Shown here in pieces: positions 1-8,038 of a stretch of DNA of 16,105 nt. The stretch is from Legionellaceae bacterium (GTDB lineage Bacteria > Pseudomonadota > Gammaproteobacteria > Legionellales > Legionellaceae). Both the position numbers and the translations under genes were made by a program. The notes under the pieces were generated by a model, which was not told where the DNA came from, did not search any database, and saw nothing but the letters and a program-made list of their open reading frames with translations. Each line of letters starts with the position of its first letter. The stretch's first letter is position 1. Location of the stretch: NCBI GenBank assembly GCA_947505025.1, contig CANNIJ010000029.1, positions 1 through 16,105 of the forward strand, in the 5' to 3' direction.

Positions 1-1172
1 AGTCCATGGCTAAAGTGACTGAAATTGCGTCTGAAGTAATTGAAGGTTATCGTGTGGTTCGTGTGTTTGGTGGTGAACAATACGAGAAAAGTAAGTTTAA
101 TATGGCGACCAATGCTTCGCGCATAAATGACATGAAAGTTGCAGTGAGTAAAGCTTTAAACGTATCTTTAGTGCAAGCGATTATTGCATGTGGAATTTCC
201 GCAATTATTTTTGCGACGATTAAATTATCGACATTGATTGTTGTGTCAGCCGGATCGTTTTTGGCTGTGATAGCAGCTATGTTACAACTTATAAAGCCCA
301 TTAAGTCATTGACTAGTTTGCATGCCTCGGTGCAGCGTGGCCTTGCTGGAGCTGAAAGCATATTCTGTTTATTGGATCAACCATTAGAGTCAGAGGATAT
401 GCCTGTTTCAGTTAATGATAGTAAGATCACTCATGGTGGTATTGAGTTTAATAATGTTTCATTTGCATATCGTAACGGTCCAAATGTTTTACATAATTTG
501 GATTTTCAGATTTCTCCTGGTGAGACCGTGGCTTTAGTTGGGCACTCTGGCAGTGGTAAAAGTACAATAGCTAGCTTATTACCACGTTTTTATAATGTGA
601 CCTCTGGTTGTATTATGATTGATGGAGTATTAGTGAATGATATGTCATTAACTAATTTGCGCAAAAAGATGGCCTTTGTCAGTCAGCATGTAACATTGTT
701 TAATGACAGTATTGCAAATAATATTGCTTATGGCGACTGGGATATACCTATGGAGCAGATTGTGGCTGCAGCCAAGCTTGCGTATGCTGATGAATTTATC
801 CAAGGTTTGCCGCAAGGATACGCTACTCAGGTTGGCGAGAATGGATTGTTGTTATCTGGCGGCCAGCGCCAGAGACTAGCTATTGCACGTGCGATCTTAA
901 AAAATGCTCCTATTCTCATCCTAGATGAAGCAACGTCGGCATTAGATAATACTAGCGAGCGTTATATTCAGGACTCTTTAGAACATGTAGTTAAAAACCG
1001 CACTACTTTAATCATTGCGCATAGATTGTCTACCATACAGCGAGCAAATAAGATTATTGTGTTACAACACGGCAGGGTGGTGGAAATTGGCCGCCATCAA
1101 GATTTGATTCAGCTGAACGGTCATTATGCGCAATTGCATAATGTACGACAAGCAGTGCCAGAGTGCGTTTAA
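1..1172 (+). CDS. msbA: Lipid A export ATP-binding/permease protein MsbA (5' end outside window)
   Basis: An ABC exporter that flips lipid A-core across the inner membrane, here missing its N-terminal part. The reading frame is open to the left edge, so the ATG at 6 is internal. About 390 of the family's usual ~580 residues are visible. Counting from that ATG, residues about 50-100 hold the last membrane helices, followed by a full nucleotide-binding domain: Walker A GHSGSGKST at 179-187, signature LSGGQ at 283-287, Walker B ILILDEA at 303-309 and the switch histidine at 339. The linker phrase LIKPIKSLTSLHASVQRG is close to E. coli MsbA. The stop codon shares a base with the lpxK ATG (TAATG). 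That pairing is the usual msbA-lpxK arrangement and separates this from generic ABC exporters. Confidence 0.95.
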   Translation, partial: SMAKVTEIASEVIEGYRVVRVFGGEQYEKSKFNMATNASRINDMKVAVSKALNVSLVQAIIACGISAIIFATIKLSTLIVVSAGSFLAVIAAMLQLIKPIKSLTSLHASVQRGLAGAESIFCLLDQPLESEDMPVSVNDSKITHGGIEFNNVSFAYRNGPNVLHNLDFQISPGETVALVGHSGSGKSTIASLLPRFYNVTSGCIMIDGVLVNDMSLTNLRKKMAFVSQHVTLFNDSIANNIAYGDWDIPMEQIVAAAKLAYADEFIQGLPQGYATQVGENGLLLSGGQRQRLAIARAILKNAPILILDEATSALDNTSERYIQDSLEHVVKNRTTLIIAHRLSTIQRANKIIVLQHGRVVEIGRHQDLIQLNGHYAQLHNVRQAVPECV

Positions 1173-2173
1173 TGCGGGCTCTTGATAGAATTAAGCTTGT
1201 AGCCTGGATTAAACCAGTATGTTGGTTGCTATGGCCTGTTGCTTTGTTATATACACTAATATTTATTTTACGTAGTAGAGTTTTACACGCGTATTTTCGT
1301 CGGTCATTTGATGTGCCAGTTATTGTTGTGGGTAATTTAACGGTGGGCGGTGTGGGTAAAACTCCTTTGGTTATGGCCTTGACCGCTCATTTTAAATCAC
1401 GCAATCTTAAAGTTGGGATTGTCAGCCGTGGTTATCGATCTAAACTCCGACAGTTTCCTTATGAAGTAAATATTAATGATAGTGCAGACTTGGTGGGCGA
1501 TGAACCGTTGTTATTGGCCCAAAAAACTCATGTGCCAGTCGTGATAGCACCTAAACGCTGGCAAGCAGTAGATTACTTAATCCAAAAACATGCGTGCCAA
1601 GTTGTAATCAGTGATGATGGATTACAGCATACGGCTATGGGTCGTGCATTAGAAATAGTTGTGGTTGATGGTGCTAATGGTTTTGGTAATGGATTTTGTT
1701 TGCCTGCCGGTCCACTACGCGAGCCAATAAGTCGACTAAATAGCGTTGATTTTATCTTTATTCATGGTGATAATAATACAAATATTTTATTAGACAGCAC
1801 CTGCGTGCCTAAATATCGGATGGATTTGCAAGCAAAATATTTGCTCCATTTAACCAGTGGCCTTAGAGTTGCTGCGGGTGGCAATTTACCCACGCCTATA
1901 GCAGCCTTAGCTGGAATTGGCAGGCCAGAACGTTTTTTTGACTCTTTACGTGCTTTAGGATATGTTTTTAATGCATATTCTTTTACAGATCATCATGCAT
2001 TTATATCAAGTGATTTGAATTTTACCGAACCAACGGTGCTTATGACAGAAAAAGATGCGGTAAAATGTACTGCTTTTTTTACTGATGCAATGTATGCTTT
2101 GTCGGTTGAAGCTCAAGTTTGTCCGGCTTTTTGGTCGGCACTGGACGCACACCCAAAACTTAAACTTAATTGA
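1172..2173 (+). CDS. lpxK: Tetraacyldisaccharide 4'-kinase LpxK
   Basis: Phosphorylates the 4' position of the lipid A disaccharide precursor at the inner membrane, using ATP. The 333 residues match the usual LpxK length. Residues about 10-35 form a hydrophobic membrane anchor. The P-loop GNLTVGGVGKT lies at 54-64, followed by VGIVSRGY, GDEPLLLAQ, SDDGLQH at 147-153 and LPAGPLREP, all hallmarks of the family. I chose the ATG at 1172, which overlaps the msbA stop by one base; an in-frame GTG at 1163 would add only three residues and cannot be excluded. No strong Shine-Dalgarno is visible, so translational coupling to msbA is likely. Confidence 0.95.
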   Translation: MRALDRIKLVAWIKPVCWLLWPVALLYTLIFILRSRVLHAYFRRSFDVPVIVVGNLTVGGVGKTPLVMALTAHFKSRNLKVGIVSRGYRSKLRQFPYEVNINDSADLVGDEPLLLAQKTHVPVVIAPKRWQAVDYLIQKHACQVVISDDGLQHTAMGRALEIVVVDGANGFGNGFCLPAGPLREPISRLNSVDFIFIHGDNNTNILLDSTCVPKYRMDLQAKYLLHLTSGLRVAAGGNLPTPIAALAGIGRPERFFDSLRALGYVFNAYSFTDHHAFISSDLNFTEPTVLMTEKDAVKCTAFFTDAMYALSVEAQVCPAFWSALDAHPKLKLN

Positions 2174-2179
2174 GTAATT

Positions 2180-3130
2180 ATGAAAAGAAATAGATATAGC
2201 ACATGGATTTGTGTGGCCTTACTAGGTATTGTAAGTGGGATATTACACTCAGCCGGGACGGATGATTCGGTGCTATTTTCACCCAGCAAGGCCGCTCAAG
2301 TTGATTGGTTGTTTGTAGGCCAGGTGGTAAATGATGACCAGGAACGTTATTTTTATTTTTTTCAAATGCAACGTAATGGCAAGCATGTGGCTGCGCACGT
2401 AGCTTTATTTGATGCTGAAACTCAATTGCCAATATTTGCTGAGCAGGGCGAGGCTTTGTTAGAGGATCTGAGCATAGACAACTGGCATGTTGGTCATGCC
2501 TTTTTAAGATTTAATCCGATAAATGCGAGTTGGACTTTTGGCATAAAGGAGAGCAATCACCGCGGATTTAACTTCAAGGTAGATATGTTGGCCTCAGCTG
2601 AAAATCGTGCCCGAATGCAAACACTACGTCCAGGACTTGAGGTGGTAGTGGCACAAACTGGTGAGTTAGATGGACAATTACAAATTTCAAACGCCGACAA
2701 AGAACATTTTGTGACAGCAAAACAAACGTGGTTCAGACAGGTTGCCGTTGAATCAAGTGCAGCTCTAATGACTCCATTAACAGGATTACTCTGTCAATCT
2801 GAATTAGGTGGTGGTATGTACGCTATGAAAATTATGGACGCGCATGCGTTACGCGGATCTATGGCCGGATGGCTGGATGCACAAGGCAAAGCCTTGAGTA
2901 TTTCTCAGTTTATCAACATCAATAAAACTGCAGACGCAGACTGGCACTTGCTGATGCCAGTGCCTAAGGTCGATTGGATTATAAAAAAACCATTACAGCA
3001 GGGTAATATAATTGCAGGCTTTATACAGGAACAACCATATACAGGTTTTTGTGTGCTGAGTAGTAATCTTTTTTCCAGCCCATTACTACAGGCCAAGGCT
3101 GCGGGGACTTTCAGCAGAAGCATCACGTAG
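2180..3130 (+). CDS. Exported protein of unknown function, weakly AttH/CrtC (lipocalin)-like
   Basis: The function is not recognised. The 316 residues begin with a signal peptide: basic MKRNR, a hydrophobic stretch to about residue 22, and a likely cleavage after HSA near 25, with no lipobox cysteine. The mature part is rich in alternating beta-type segments. The stretch around residues 42-85 (VDWLFVGQ, then YFYFFQMQ and HVALFDAETQ) resembles the opening of AttH/carotenoid-hydratase lipocalin-like proteins, which often begin with EWWY. I hold this only as a weak hint. It starts 6 nt after the lpxK stop with a GAG at 2172-2174 as ribosome site, so it probably belongs to the msbA-lpxK operon and may act in the envelope. 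Its last 45 nt overlap the end of the opposing gene, so the true C-terminus could be shorter in relatives. Confidence 0.7.
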   Translation: MKRNRYSTWICVALLGIVSGILHSAGTDDSVLFSPSKAAQVDWLFVGQVVNDDQERYFYFFQMQRNGKHVAAHVALFDAETQLPIFAEQGEALLEDLSIDNWHVGHAFLRFNPINASWTFGIKESNHRGFNFKVDMLASAENRARMQTLRPGLEVVVAQTGELDGQLQISNADKEHFVTAKQTWFRQVAVESSAALMTPLTGLLCQSELGGGMYAMKIMDAHALRGSMAGWLDAQGKALSISQFININKTADADWHLLMPVPKVDWIIKKPLQQGNIIAGFIQEQPYTGFCVLSSNLFSSPLLQAKAAGTFSRSIT

Positions 3131-3685
3131 CACATAGTTTAGAGCAGCTTCACTCTTGCTGTTATCTTGATCCCAGTAACTGAGGGTAAGTGCACGAGAA
3201 CTAAAGCATCCTAGTGCGGCACCAATCATCATGGTGCCAACAAGTAGCATTACAATCAGGCTGATCCCTGCGCCAATTAATGCAGCCCCAACCACAGGTA
3301 TACATAAGCCACAACTACTCAGTATCACAGCAGCTACTCCAAAAACGATTATTGCGCAGCTTAACCTCCAGAAAGTATAGCTTTCAACAAAATTATGCCA
3401 TGAGCTTTTTGGAACTGGTGAAGGTCCCAATATTGAGTTTATAGATTCACTTATCAGTTCTTTAAATTTAGTCGTTTGGCTGCCTGGGTTTGCACGTGCA
3501 GCTATCATTGCATTGAATACATATGCGCTATCTAGAGCTCTCATGTAGAACAGTTGTGTATGTTTATTTTCATCTAATATTTTTATGAGTTGATCACTAT
3601 ATTCTGAGGAAGATATATTTTGATTATAACTTTCGATAGCATGATCTACACATTTATGCAGTAGTAATTCATTGGGTGTCAACAT
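3086..3685 (-). CDS. Small two-helix membrane protein of unknown function
   Basis: Not recognised. The start at 3685 is chosen because AAGGA sits six bases before that ATG, giving 199 residues; the frame stays open further upstream to 3832 without a ribosome site. Residues 1-105 are soluble and helical. Residues about 110-160 form a long hydrophobic block, best read as two membrane helices split by CIP at 128-130 and rich in small residues. A charged tail of about 40 residues follows (DQDNSKSEA, then RDASAESPRS). A soluble head, helical hairpin and acidic-polar tail recall some Legionella and Coxiella secreted effectors, but that is speculation. It is the only minus-strand gene between 1 and 13,400 and is divergent from the pilin operon. 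Confidence 0.7.
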   Translation of the reverse strand: MLTPNELLLHKCVDHAIESYNQNISSSEYSDQLIKILDENKHTQLFYMRALDSAYVFNAMIAARANPGSQTTKFKELISESINSILGPSPVPKSSWHNFVESYTFWRLSCAIIVFGVAAVILSSCGLCIPVVGAALIGAGISLIVMLLVGTMMIGAALGCFSSRALTLSYWDQDNSKSEAALNYVLRDASAESPRSLGL

Positions 3686-3819
3686 AAGGATTCCTTTTTT
3701 GTATCGGTTGGATATACTGTTCGTAAAATACGTATACTGAAAACGATTCCATGTTATTTTCAGTTCTGCCAAGCGTATCGAACAAAAGTATGGAAAGCAA
3801 GCCAACTCAGGATAAAAAC
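3686..3819. promoter_or_regulatory. Divergent intergenic region between membrane-protein gene and pilin operon
   Basis: These 134 bases separate two outward-facing genes, so they should hold both promoters. TATACTG occurs twice (3713-3719 and 3733-3739) and would serve as a -10 reading rightward. A TTGGAT at 3708-3713 is 19 bases before the second copy, longer than ideal. I found no clean -35/-10 pair for the leftward gene. AGGA at 3809-3812 is the ribosome site of the first pilin gene. Confidence 0.3.
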
Positions 3820-4125
3820 ATGTACCGTTCACGCGGATTTTCTTTTATGGACAATATCATAGCACTTTGTCTGTTGTCAACCATGGGGGTGTTGGTCTTA
3901 CTTCAGCAGGGTAAGTTAGTACATAATATGCATGGCGTGCATGTACGTCATCTGGCTACAGCTTGGTTAAATGATTTTGTTGAATCTTTTAGCGCCGGTG
4001 GATCTATTCATGAAATACCTCGGCAGTACAAATTAACTACCCGTCAGTCAGGACATATAATCACATTTGTCCTGTACTATGGACCGCAGCGCAATCAGTG
4101 TATACAGCGACAGGGGCTGATCTAA
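3820..4125 (+). CDS. PilV/GspI-like type IV minor pilin (short, Asp at +5)
   Basis: A small prepilin-like protein of 101 residues. The start is the ATG at 3820, supported by AGGA seven bases upstream; it leaves a typical short basic leader MYRSRG cut before FSFMDN. The hydrophobic N-terminal helix runs to about residue 30 and a short globular part follows. At mature position 5 there is Asp where nearly all pilins have Glu. Position in the operon (before PilW-like and PilX-like) and the brevity fit a PilV/GspI-type subunit, which in known systems joins a tip complex that primes pilus assembly. The gene abuts the next one exactly (TAAATG). Processing would need a prepilin peptidase encoded outside this window. 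The family assignment rests mostly on leader and order. Confidence 0.75.
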   Translation: MYRSRGFSFMDNIIALCLLSTMGVLVLLQQGKLVHNMHGVHVRHLATAWLNDFVESFSAGGSIHEIPRQYKLTTRQSGHIITFVLYYGPQRNQCIQRQGLI

Positions 4126-4863
4126 ATGAGTCAGCGTCATGGTCTTGGATTTAGCCTGTTAGAGATTCTGATTGGCTTGATGCTATCTAGTTTGATCTTG
4201 ATTGCTTTGGGGCAGTATATGGGCTCAATCAAGAATCAAGCCACTCATATCAACGATCTATTTTCTGAGTATGCAGATCTGCGGCGTATAACGTCTATGT
4301 TGCGCGAGAGTACTTGGCAAGCTGGATTCACGCCTTGCTTGAATATTGACCGACTGATTAGTCTTGATCGGCGCACCGTATCTGTAGCGTTACATGCGCT
4401 TAATTTACATGATGGAATCAATATAAATCGCATGCGCCCTAGATTTAGTCAGATCATTTCTTTTGACGATCCGCAGTCTTTCACCCTGCAGCAAAGTGCA
4501 GGTATTATGCCGGGTCATGCTGTAATCATTGCAGACTGTGTGCATGCCGAAGTACAATCTGTATTATCGATTCAGAAAACCATATCTGGTGTGCGGGTGC
4601 GAGTTAAAAACGCATTGGCATTTACTTACAAACCGCCGGTTTATGTGGGAGAATGGCTTGAAGAAAGGTTTTTTGTACAAAAAACTTCAGGTCATAATAG
4701 CGCATTATTTTACGAGTCACGGCATGTTGATCGCTTAACTGATCGAGTACGCGCATTAACGGCAAAAATTCAGCAGCTGCCCCTGGGCAGAGTACTTAAG
4801 ATTACATTGGCTTTAGATCAGAATAGAACGCTGGATCTGCATGCTAGAGTGCGTGCATTATGA
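4126..4863 (+). CDS. PilW/GspJ-like type IV minor pilin
   Basis: A prepilin of 245 residues with leader MSQRHGLG cut before FSLLEILIGLMLSS, including the conserved Glu at mature position 5. The larger globular domain carries two cysteines, in GFTPCLN and ADCVHAEV, that could pair as in other PilW proteins. Length, leader and place between a PilV-like and a PilX-like gene point to PilW, a minor pilin of the type IV pilus tip related to GspJ. It starts immediately after the previous stop and its own stop overlaps the next start (ATGA at 4860-4863), so translation of the three is coupled. Subfamily assignment is inferred from order and size. Confidence 0.8.
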   Translation: MSQRHGLGFSLLEILIGLMLSSLILIALGQYMGSIKNQATHINDLFSEYADLRRITSMLRESTWQAGFTPCLNIDRLISLDRRTVSVALHALNLHDGININRMRPRFSQIISFDDPQSFTLQQSAGIMPGHAVIIADCVHAEVQSVLSIQKTISGVRVRVKNALAFTYKPPVYVGEWLEERFFVQKTSGHNSALFYESRHVDRLTDRVRALTAKIQQLPLGRVLKITLALDQNRTLDLHARVRAL

Positions 4864-5399
4864 TCCGCTTAAAGCATCAAGGCATGGTTTTGTTGACGGT
4901 TTTGTTAGTGCTAGGATTGATGGCATTATTATTACTGAATAATTTGCAGTCATTTTTTTTATACGAGAAAATGACTCAAGCATTCGAGACTCAAGATAAT
5001 CTAATATCTCAGTTGGAAAATACTGGCATAGAGCAATTGAGTCTTTGGGGGCGTTCGGGTGGCGATAATTGTGTGGTGCAAAATTTAGGGCTTAACACAG
5101 CAATAGATCATGTGTTGAGCCGCGGATGCAGGATTAGTTCCGGATCAATAGATTTTATGTATTTAATCAGTGACTTGGGCGTAATGCCGTGTGAGCAAAT
5201 AAAAATTGGCAGCATGGTGTTCGGGTCCAAGCAAGGTGTAATTACGTTGGCAACAGCAGGTGCACCATGGCTTGGATTGCAGATTCGTATGGCATTTACA
5301 GTGCCGTTGGTTGGGGAAGCATGTCAGTCAACGACTATTCATCAAAGATTAGCCGGCGTGATGAGTTGGCGATTAACAGAGGGTTCTGATGGACACTAA
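4860..5399 (+). CDS. PilX/GspK-like minor pilin
   Basis: A prepilin-like protein of 179 residues. The leader MIRLKHQG precedes MVLLTVLLVLGLMALLLL. Position 5 of the mature chain is Thr, not Glu, as is usual for PilX and GspK tip subunits, which sit first in the filament and have no subunit above them to contact. Four cysteines in the globular part (in DNCVV, RGCRI, MPCEQ, GEACQS) suggest two disulfides formed in the periplasm. Its ATG overlaps the PilW-like stop by four bases and its end overlaps the symporter gene by eleven. No pilY1 or pilE-type gene follows, unlike the classic pilVWX-pilY1-pilE clusters. Confidence 0.72.
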   Translation: MIRLKHQGMVLLTVLLVLGLMALLLLNNLQSFFLYEKMTQAFETQDNLISQLENTGIEQLSLWGRSGGDNCVVQNLGLNTAIDHVLSRGCRISSGSIDFMYLISDLGVMPCEQIKIGSMVFGSKQGVITLATAGAPWLGLQIRMAFTVPLVGEACQSTTIHQRLAGVMSWRLTEGSDGH

Positions 5400-6627
5400 T
5401 ATAGTATCAACAAAAAAAAGTATTTTTTTAAATACATCTTTTTTGTATACAATCATGATTATTTTAGGCGTATTTAGTGGCTTTTCAGATATAGCCGTGC
5501 TGAAAACACTGGGTGGGTTTATTTCTGAGGTGTTCATACGGATTTTCAAATGCATCAGTTTACCGATTATTGCATTATCGATTATTGTCTCTCTGTCGAA
5601 TTATTCATCAAATGGCATTATGCGTTCGGTTTGGCGCCGGACCATGTGCTACACGTTAGGCACGACATTGCTGGCGGCTTGTGTTAGTTGCGTACTTTAC
5701 TTATTAATTCAGCCAGATAATATCGGAATTGTTGCAGATCCAATCATTAATTTGCCGATTCAGGTGAATAGTGGGGATTATATGCATCATTTGGCCAATC
5801 TGATCCCGGCAACAATATTATCTCCTTTTATTGATAATCAAGTCATGGGTGTTTTGTTGTTGGGTATTTTGGTTGGGTTAGCGATCCGTGTGATTCCGGA
5901 TGAGCATCCGCGCGAGACCATCACACAGTTTTTTCGTGGTGCACATGGATTATTTATGGTGATTACGCGCTGGGTGATAGCGATCATTCCATTAGGATTA
6001 TTTGGTTTTATTTCGATGACAGTCATGCAGCTGCGTACTGGTACAGCGCTAAAGGGCCTGGGTGAGTATTTATTGATTATCGTATTGGCAAATTTGATTC
6101 AGGGTTTTGTAATGCTGCCTTTATGGTTGAAGTTTCATGGTATCAGGCCTTTTGTGAGCATGAAACGCATGTTGCCGGCATTGTCATTGGCTTTTTTCTC
6201 CAAATCTTCGGTAGGCACATTACCGATTACGATGGACACAGTAGAGAAAAAATTGGGAGTTGATCCTGAGATCAGTCGATTTGTTTTGCCGCTGTGCACC
6301 AGTATAAACATGAATGGTTGTGCCGCGTTTATTTTTGCCACGGTGATTTTTTTGATGCAAAATCATGGGGTGGAGATCACCATATTAACTATGGTGTTGT
6401 GGGTAGTGGTATCAACTGTAGCAGCGTTAGGCAATGCCGGTATTCCTATGGGGTGTTTTTTCTTAAGCGCTAGTTTGCTGGCCAGTATGAATGTACCTAT
6501 TACATTAATGGGGATTATATTACCATTTTACAGCTTGATCGACATGCTAGAAACAGCATTAAATGTTTGGTCAGATTCGTGCGTAGTGAAGGTGGTAAAT
6601 GATAAGGCTGCGGGTACGACAGCTTAA
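5389..6627 (+). CDS. SDF-family (DAACS) amino acid:cation symporter, substrate uncertain
   Basis: A 412-residue secondary transporter of the glutamate/dicarboxylate:cation symporter family in the inner membrane. Family landmarks are visible: re-entrant loop HP1 SKSSVGTLP at 271-279, the TM7 motif NMNGCA at 307-312 (NMDGT in well-studied members), HP2 with AALGNAGIP, and TM8 IDMLETALNVWSD at 384-396. In TM8 the position of the Arg that binds acidic side chains in GltPh is Glu388. E. coli SstT, a Ser/Thr carrier, also has ETALN here, so a neutral substrate is more likely than aspartate or a dicarboxylate. The start at 5389 has GAGGG five bases upstream and lies inside the end of the PilX-like gene. 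Sodium or proton dependence cannot be told from sequence. Confidence 0.88.
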   Translation: MDTNIVSTKKSIFLNTSFLYTIMIILGVFSGFSDIAVLKTLGGFISEVFIRIFKCISLPIIALSIIVSLSNYSSNGIMRSVWRRTMCYTLGTTLLAACVSCVLYLLIQPDNIGIVADPIINLPIQVNSGDYMHHLANLIPATILSPFIDNQVMGVLLLGILVGLAIRVIPDEHPRETITQFFRGAHGLFMVITRWVIAIIPLGLFGFISMTVMQLRTGTALKGLGEYLLIIVLANLIQGFVMLPLWLKFHGIRPFVSMKRMLPALSLAFFSKSSVGTLPITMDTVEKKLGVDPEISRFVLPLCTSINMNGCAAFIFATVIFLMQNHGVEITILTMVLWVVVSTVAALGNAGIPMGCFFLSASLLASMNVPITLMGIILPFYSLIDMLETALNVWSDSCVVKVVNDKAAGTTA

Positions 6628-6767
6628 GGGAGCGTACTAACAAGAACAGGCACGAGAACTTTGAGCTTGATTACAACGAAAACGCTGTTGAACGCCAATC
6701 ATTTCCAGCAATTCTTCAATGACAATGGATATACTGGAGATTATGAGTTTTTATACCAAATATTGTG

Positions 6768-6796
6768 TTGGTAAAAGGCTTTAGAGTAGTTATACT
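6768..6796 (+). promoter_or_regulatory. Sigma70-like promoter upstream of gspF
   Basis: TTGGTA at 6768-6773 and TATACT at 6791-6796 are separated by 17 bases, close to the sigma70 consensus, and lie 35 bases before the gspF ATG. The preceding symporter gene ends at 6627, leaving 204 bases in between. No clear intrinsic terminator is visible in that gap, so some read-through from the pilin-symporter operon is possible. Confidence 0.5.
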
Positions 6797-6831
6797 AATG
6801 ACTGATATTTTTTAGAGCAAGTATTCAGTCC

Positions 6832-8028
6832 ATGGGTGCATATAATTATCAGGCCTTGAGCAAAAAAGGACGCACGTGCACCGGCGTAATTGAAGCAAAT
6901 TCACCGCACCATGCGCGCGCATTACTACGTCAGCAAAACTTACTGCCCACAACAGTTAATTCTGTAAAAAAAGATAATAAAGTTAATAATAAAGAAAAAA
7001 TTTCTCTGCAAGAGTTGTGTGTATTAACACGACAATTAGCTAGCATGCTGGCCGCAGGTATTCCAATTGACGAAGCTTTGAGCTGCGTTGCTGATCAATC
7101 GGACAATCAGAAAACACGCCAACTAATGACTGGTGTTCGCGCAAAAGTTATGGAGGGTTATGATTTAGCGCATGCAATGGCTGAGTATCCATTGGCTTTC
7201 CCGGAATTATACCGTGCCACAATTCATGCTGGAGAACACACTGGGCGCTTGGATTTAGTCTTGGAAAAATTGGCTGATTATACTCACATACAACAACAAA
7301 CACGGCAAAAGATTCAGCATGCATTAATTTATCCAGCAGTGATGTTAACGGTTTCTCTGAGCATAATTGGTTTCTTATTGGCTTTTGTAGTTCCTAAAAT
7401 AATAGAGGTTTTCCAAACTAGTGGGCAAACGTTACCAGTCATGACCAATGTATTGATTGCGATGAGTTCTTGGATTCAAAAATATGGCCTAGTTACCTTG
7501 TGTTTGATATTGATCTGCACAGCCATCGCCCACAGAAGTGCTAAAAGAGAACATGTGCTTGGGTATTACCATCAAATTATGCTTAAATTACCCGTGATTA
7601 AATACTTGATTGTTACTATTAATGCATCACGTTATATTCATACATTTAGTATACTGTTTGCTGCTGGGGGTAGTGTATTGGAGACTATGCGTGTCTCTGC
7701 GAGTTTGGTGACAAATCTGCAAATGCGAGCAGCTTTTGATGAGGCCGCCATACAGGTTAAGCAAGGTTTAAGTATTAGCCAAGCATTGCATGCGACAAAT
7801 TATTTGGGATCGATGGCCACGCATTTAATCGCAAGTGGTGAAAAAAGCGGACAAATTTCAGAAATGATGGAACGCACGGCTGAACAACTCGATGATGTAG
7901 TGCGCGGCCGAATTGACACTGCATTAACACTATTGGAACCAATGATAATTCTATTTATGGGTGCTATGGTGCTCTTTATTGTATTGGCAACTTTATTACC
8001 AATTTTTTCAATGGAACAAATGATATAG
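6832..8028 (+). CDS. gspF: Type II secretion inner-membrane platform protein GspF
   Basis: A polytopic platform protein that links the secretion ATPase GspE to pseudopilus assembly. The 398 residues match the family. It opens with the typical MGAYNYQALSKKGR and has two T2SF domains at about 70-190 and 275-395. Signature phrases are TRQLASMLAAGIP near 65, GEHTGRLD, ALIYPAVMLTVS, and in the second half FAAGGSVLE, IASGEKSGQ and LEPMIILFMGAMV. Membrane segments lie at about 175-195, 225-245 and 370-390. PilC of type IV pili is a homologue, but the gspGHIJK genes that follow settle the assignment. The ribosome site is weak (AGAGCAAG region). GspE and GspD are not next to it. Confidence 0.95.
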   Translation: MGAYNYQALSKKGRTCTGVIEANSPHHARALLRQQNLLPTTVNSVKKDNKVNNKEKISLQELCVLTRQLASMLAAGIPIDEALSCVADQSDNQKTRQLMTGVRAKVMEGYDLAHAMAEYPLAFPELYRATIHAGEHTGRLDLVLEKLADYTHIQQQTRQKIQHALIYPAVMLTVSLSIIGFLLAFVVPKIIEVFQTSGQTLPVMTNVLIAMSSWIQKYGLVTLCLILICTAIAHRSAKREHVLGYYHQIMLKLPVIKYLIVTINASRYIHTFSILFAAGGSVLETMRVSASLVTNLQMRAAFDEAAIQVKQGLSISQALHATNYLGSMATHLIASGEKSGQISEMMERTAEQLDDVVRGRIDTALTLLEPMIILFMGAMVLFIVLATLLPIFSMEQMI

Positions 8029-8038
8029 GGGATAGTAC

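Noticed and set aside
3751..3819. N-terminal extension of the first pilin gene to an ATG at 3751
   Set aside because: It would bury the prepilin leader 23 residues inside the protein and lacks a ribosome site; the ATG at 3820 has AGGA at good spacing.
6828..6836. Shared 9-mer agtccatgg at the left edge and at the gspF start
   Set aside because: It occurs at positions 1-9 within msbA coding sequence and across the gspF start; no longer similarity surrounds it, so it is chance.
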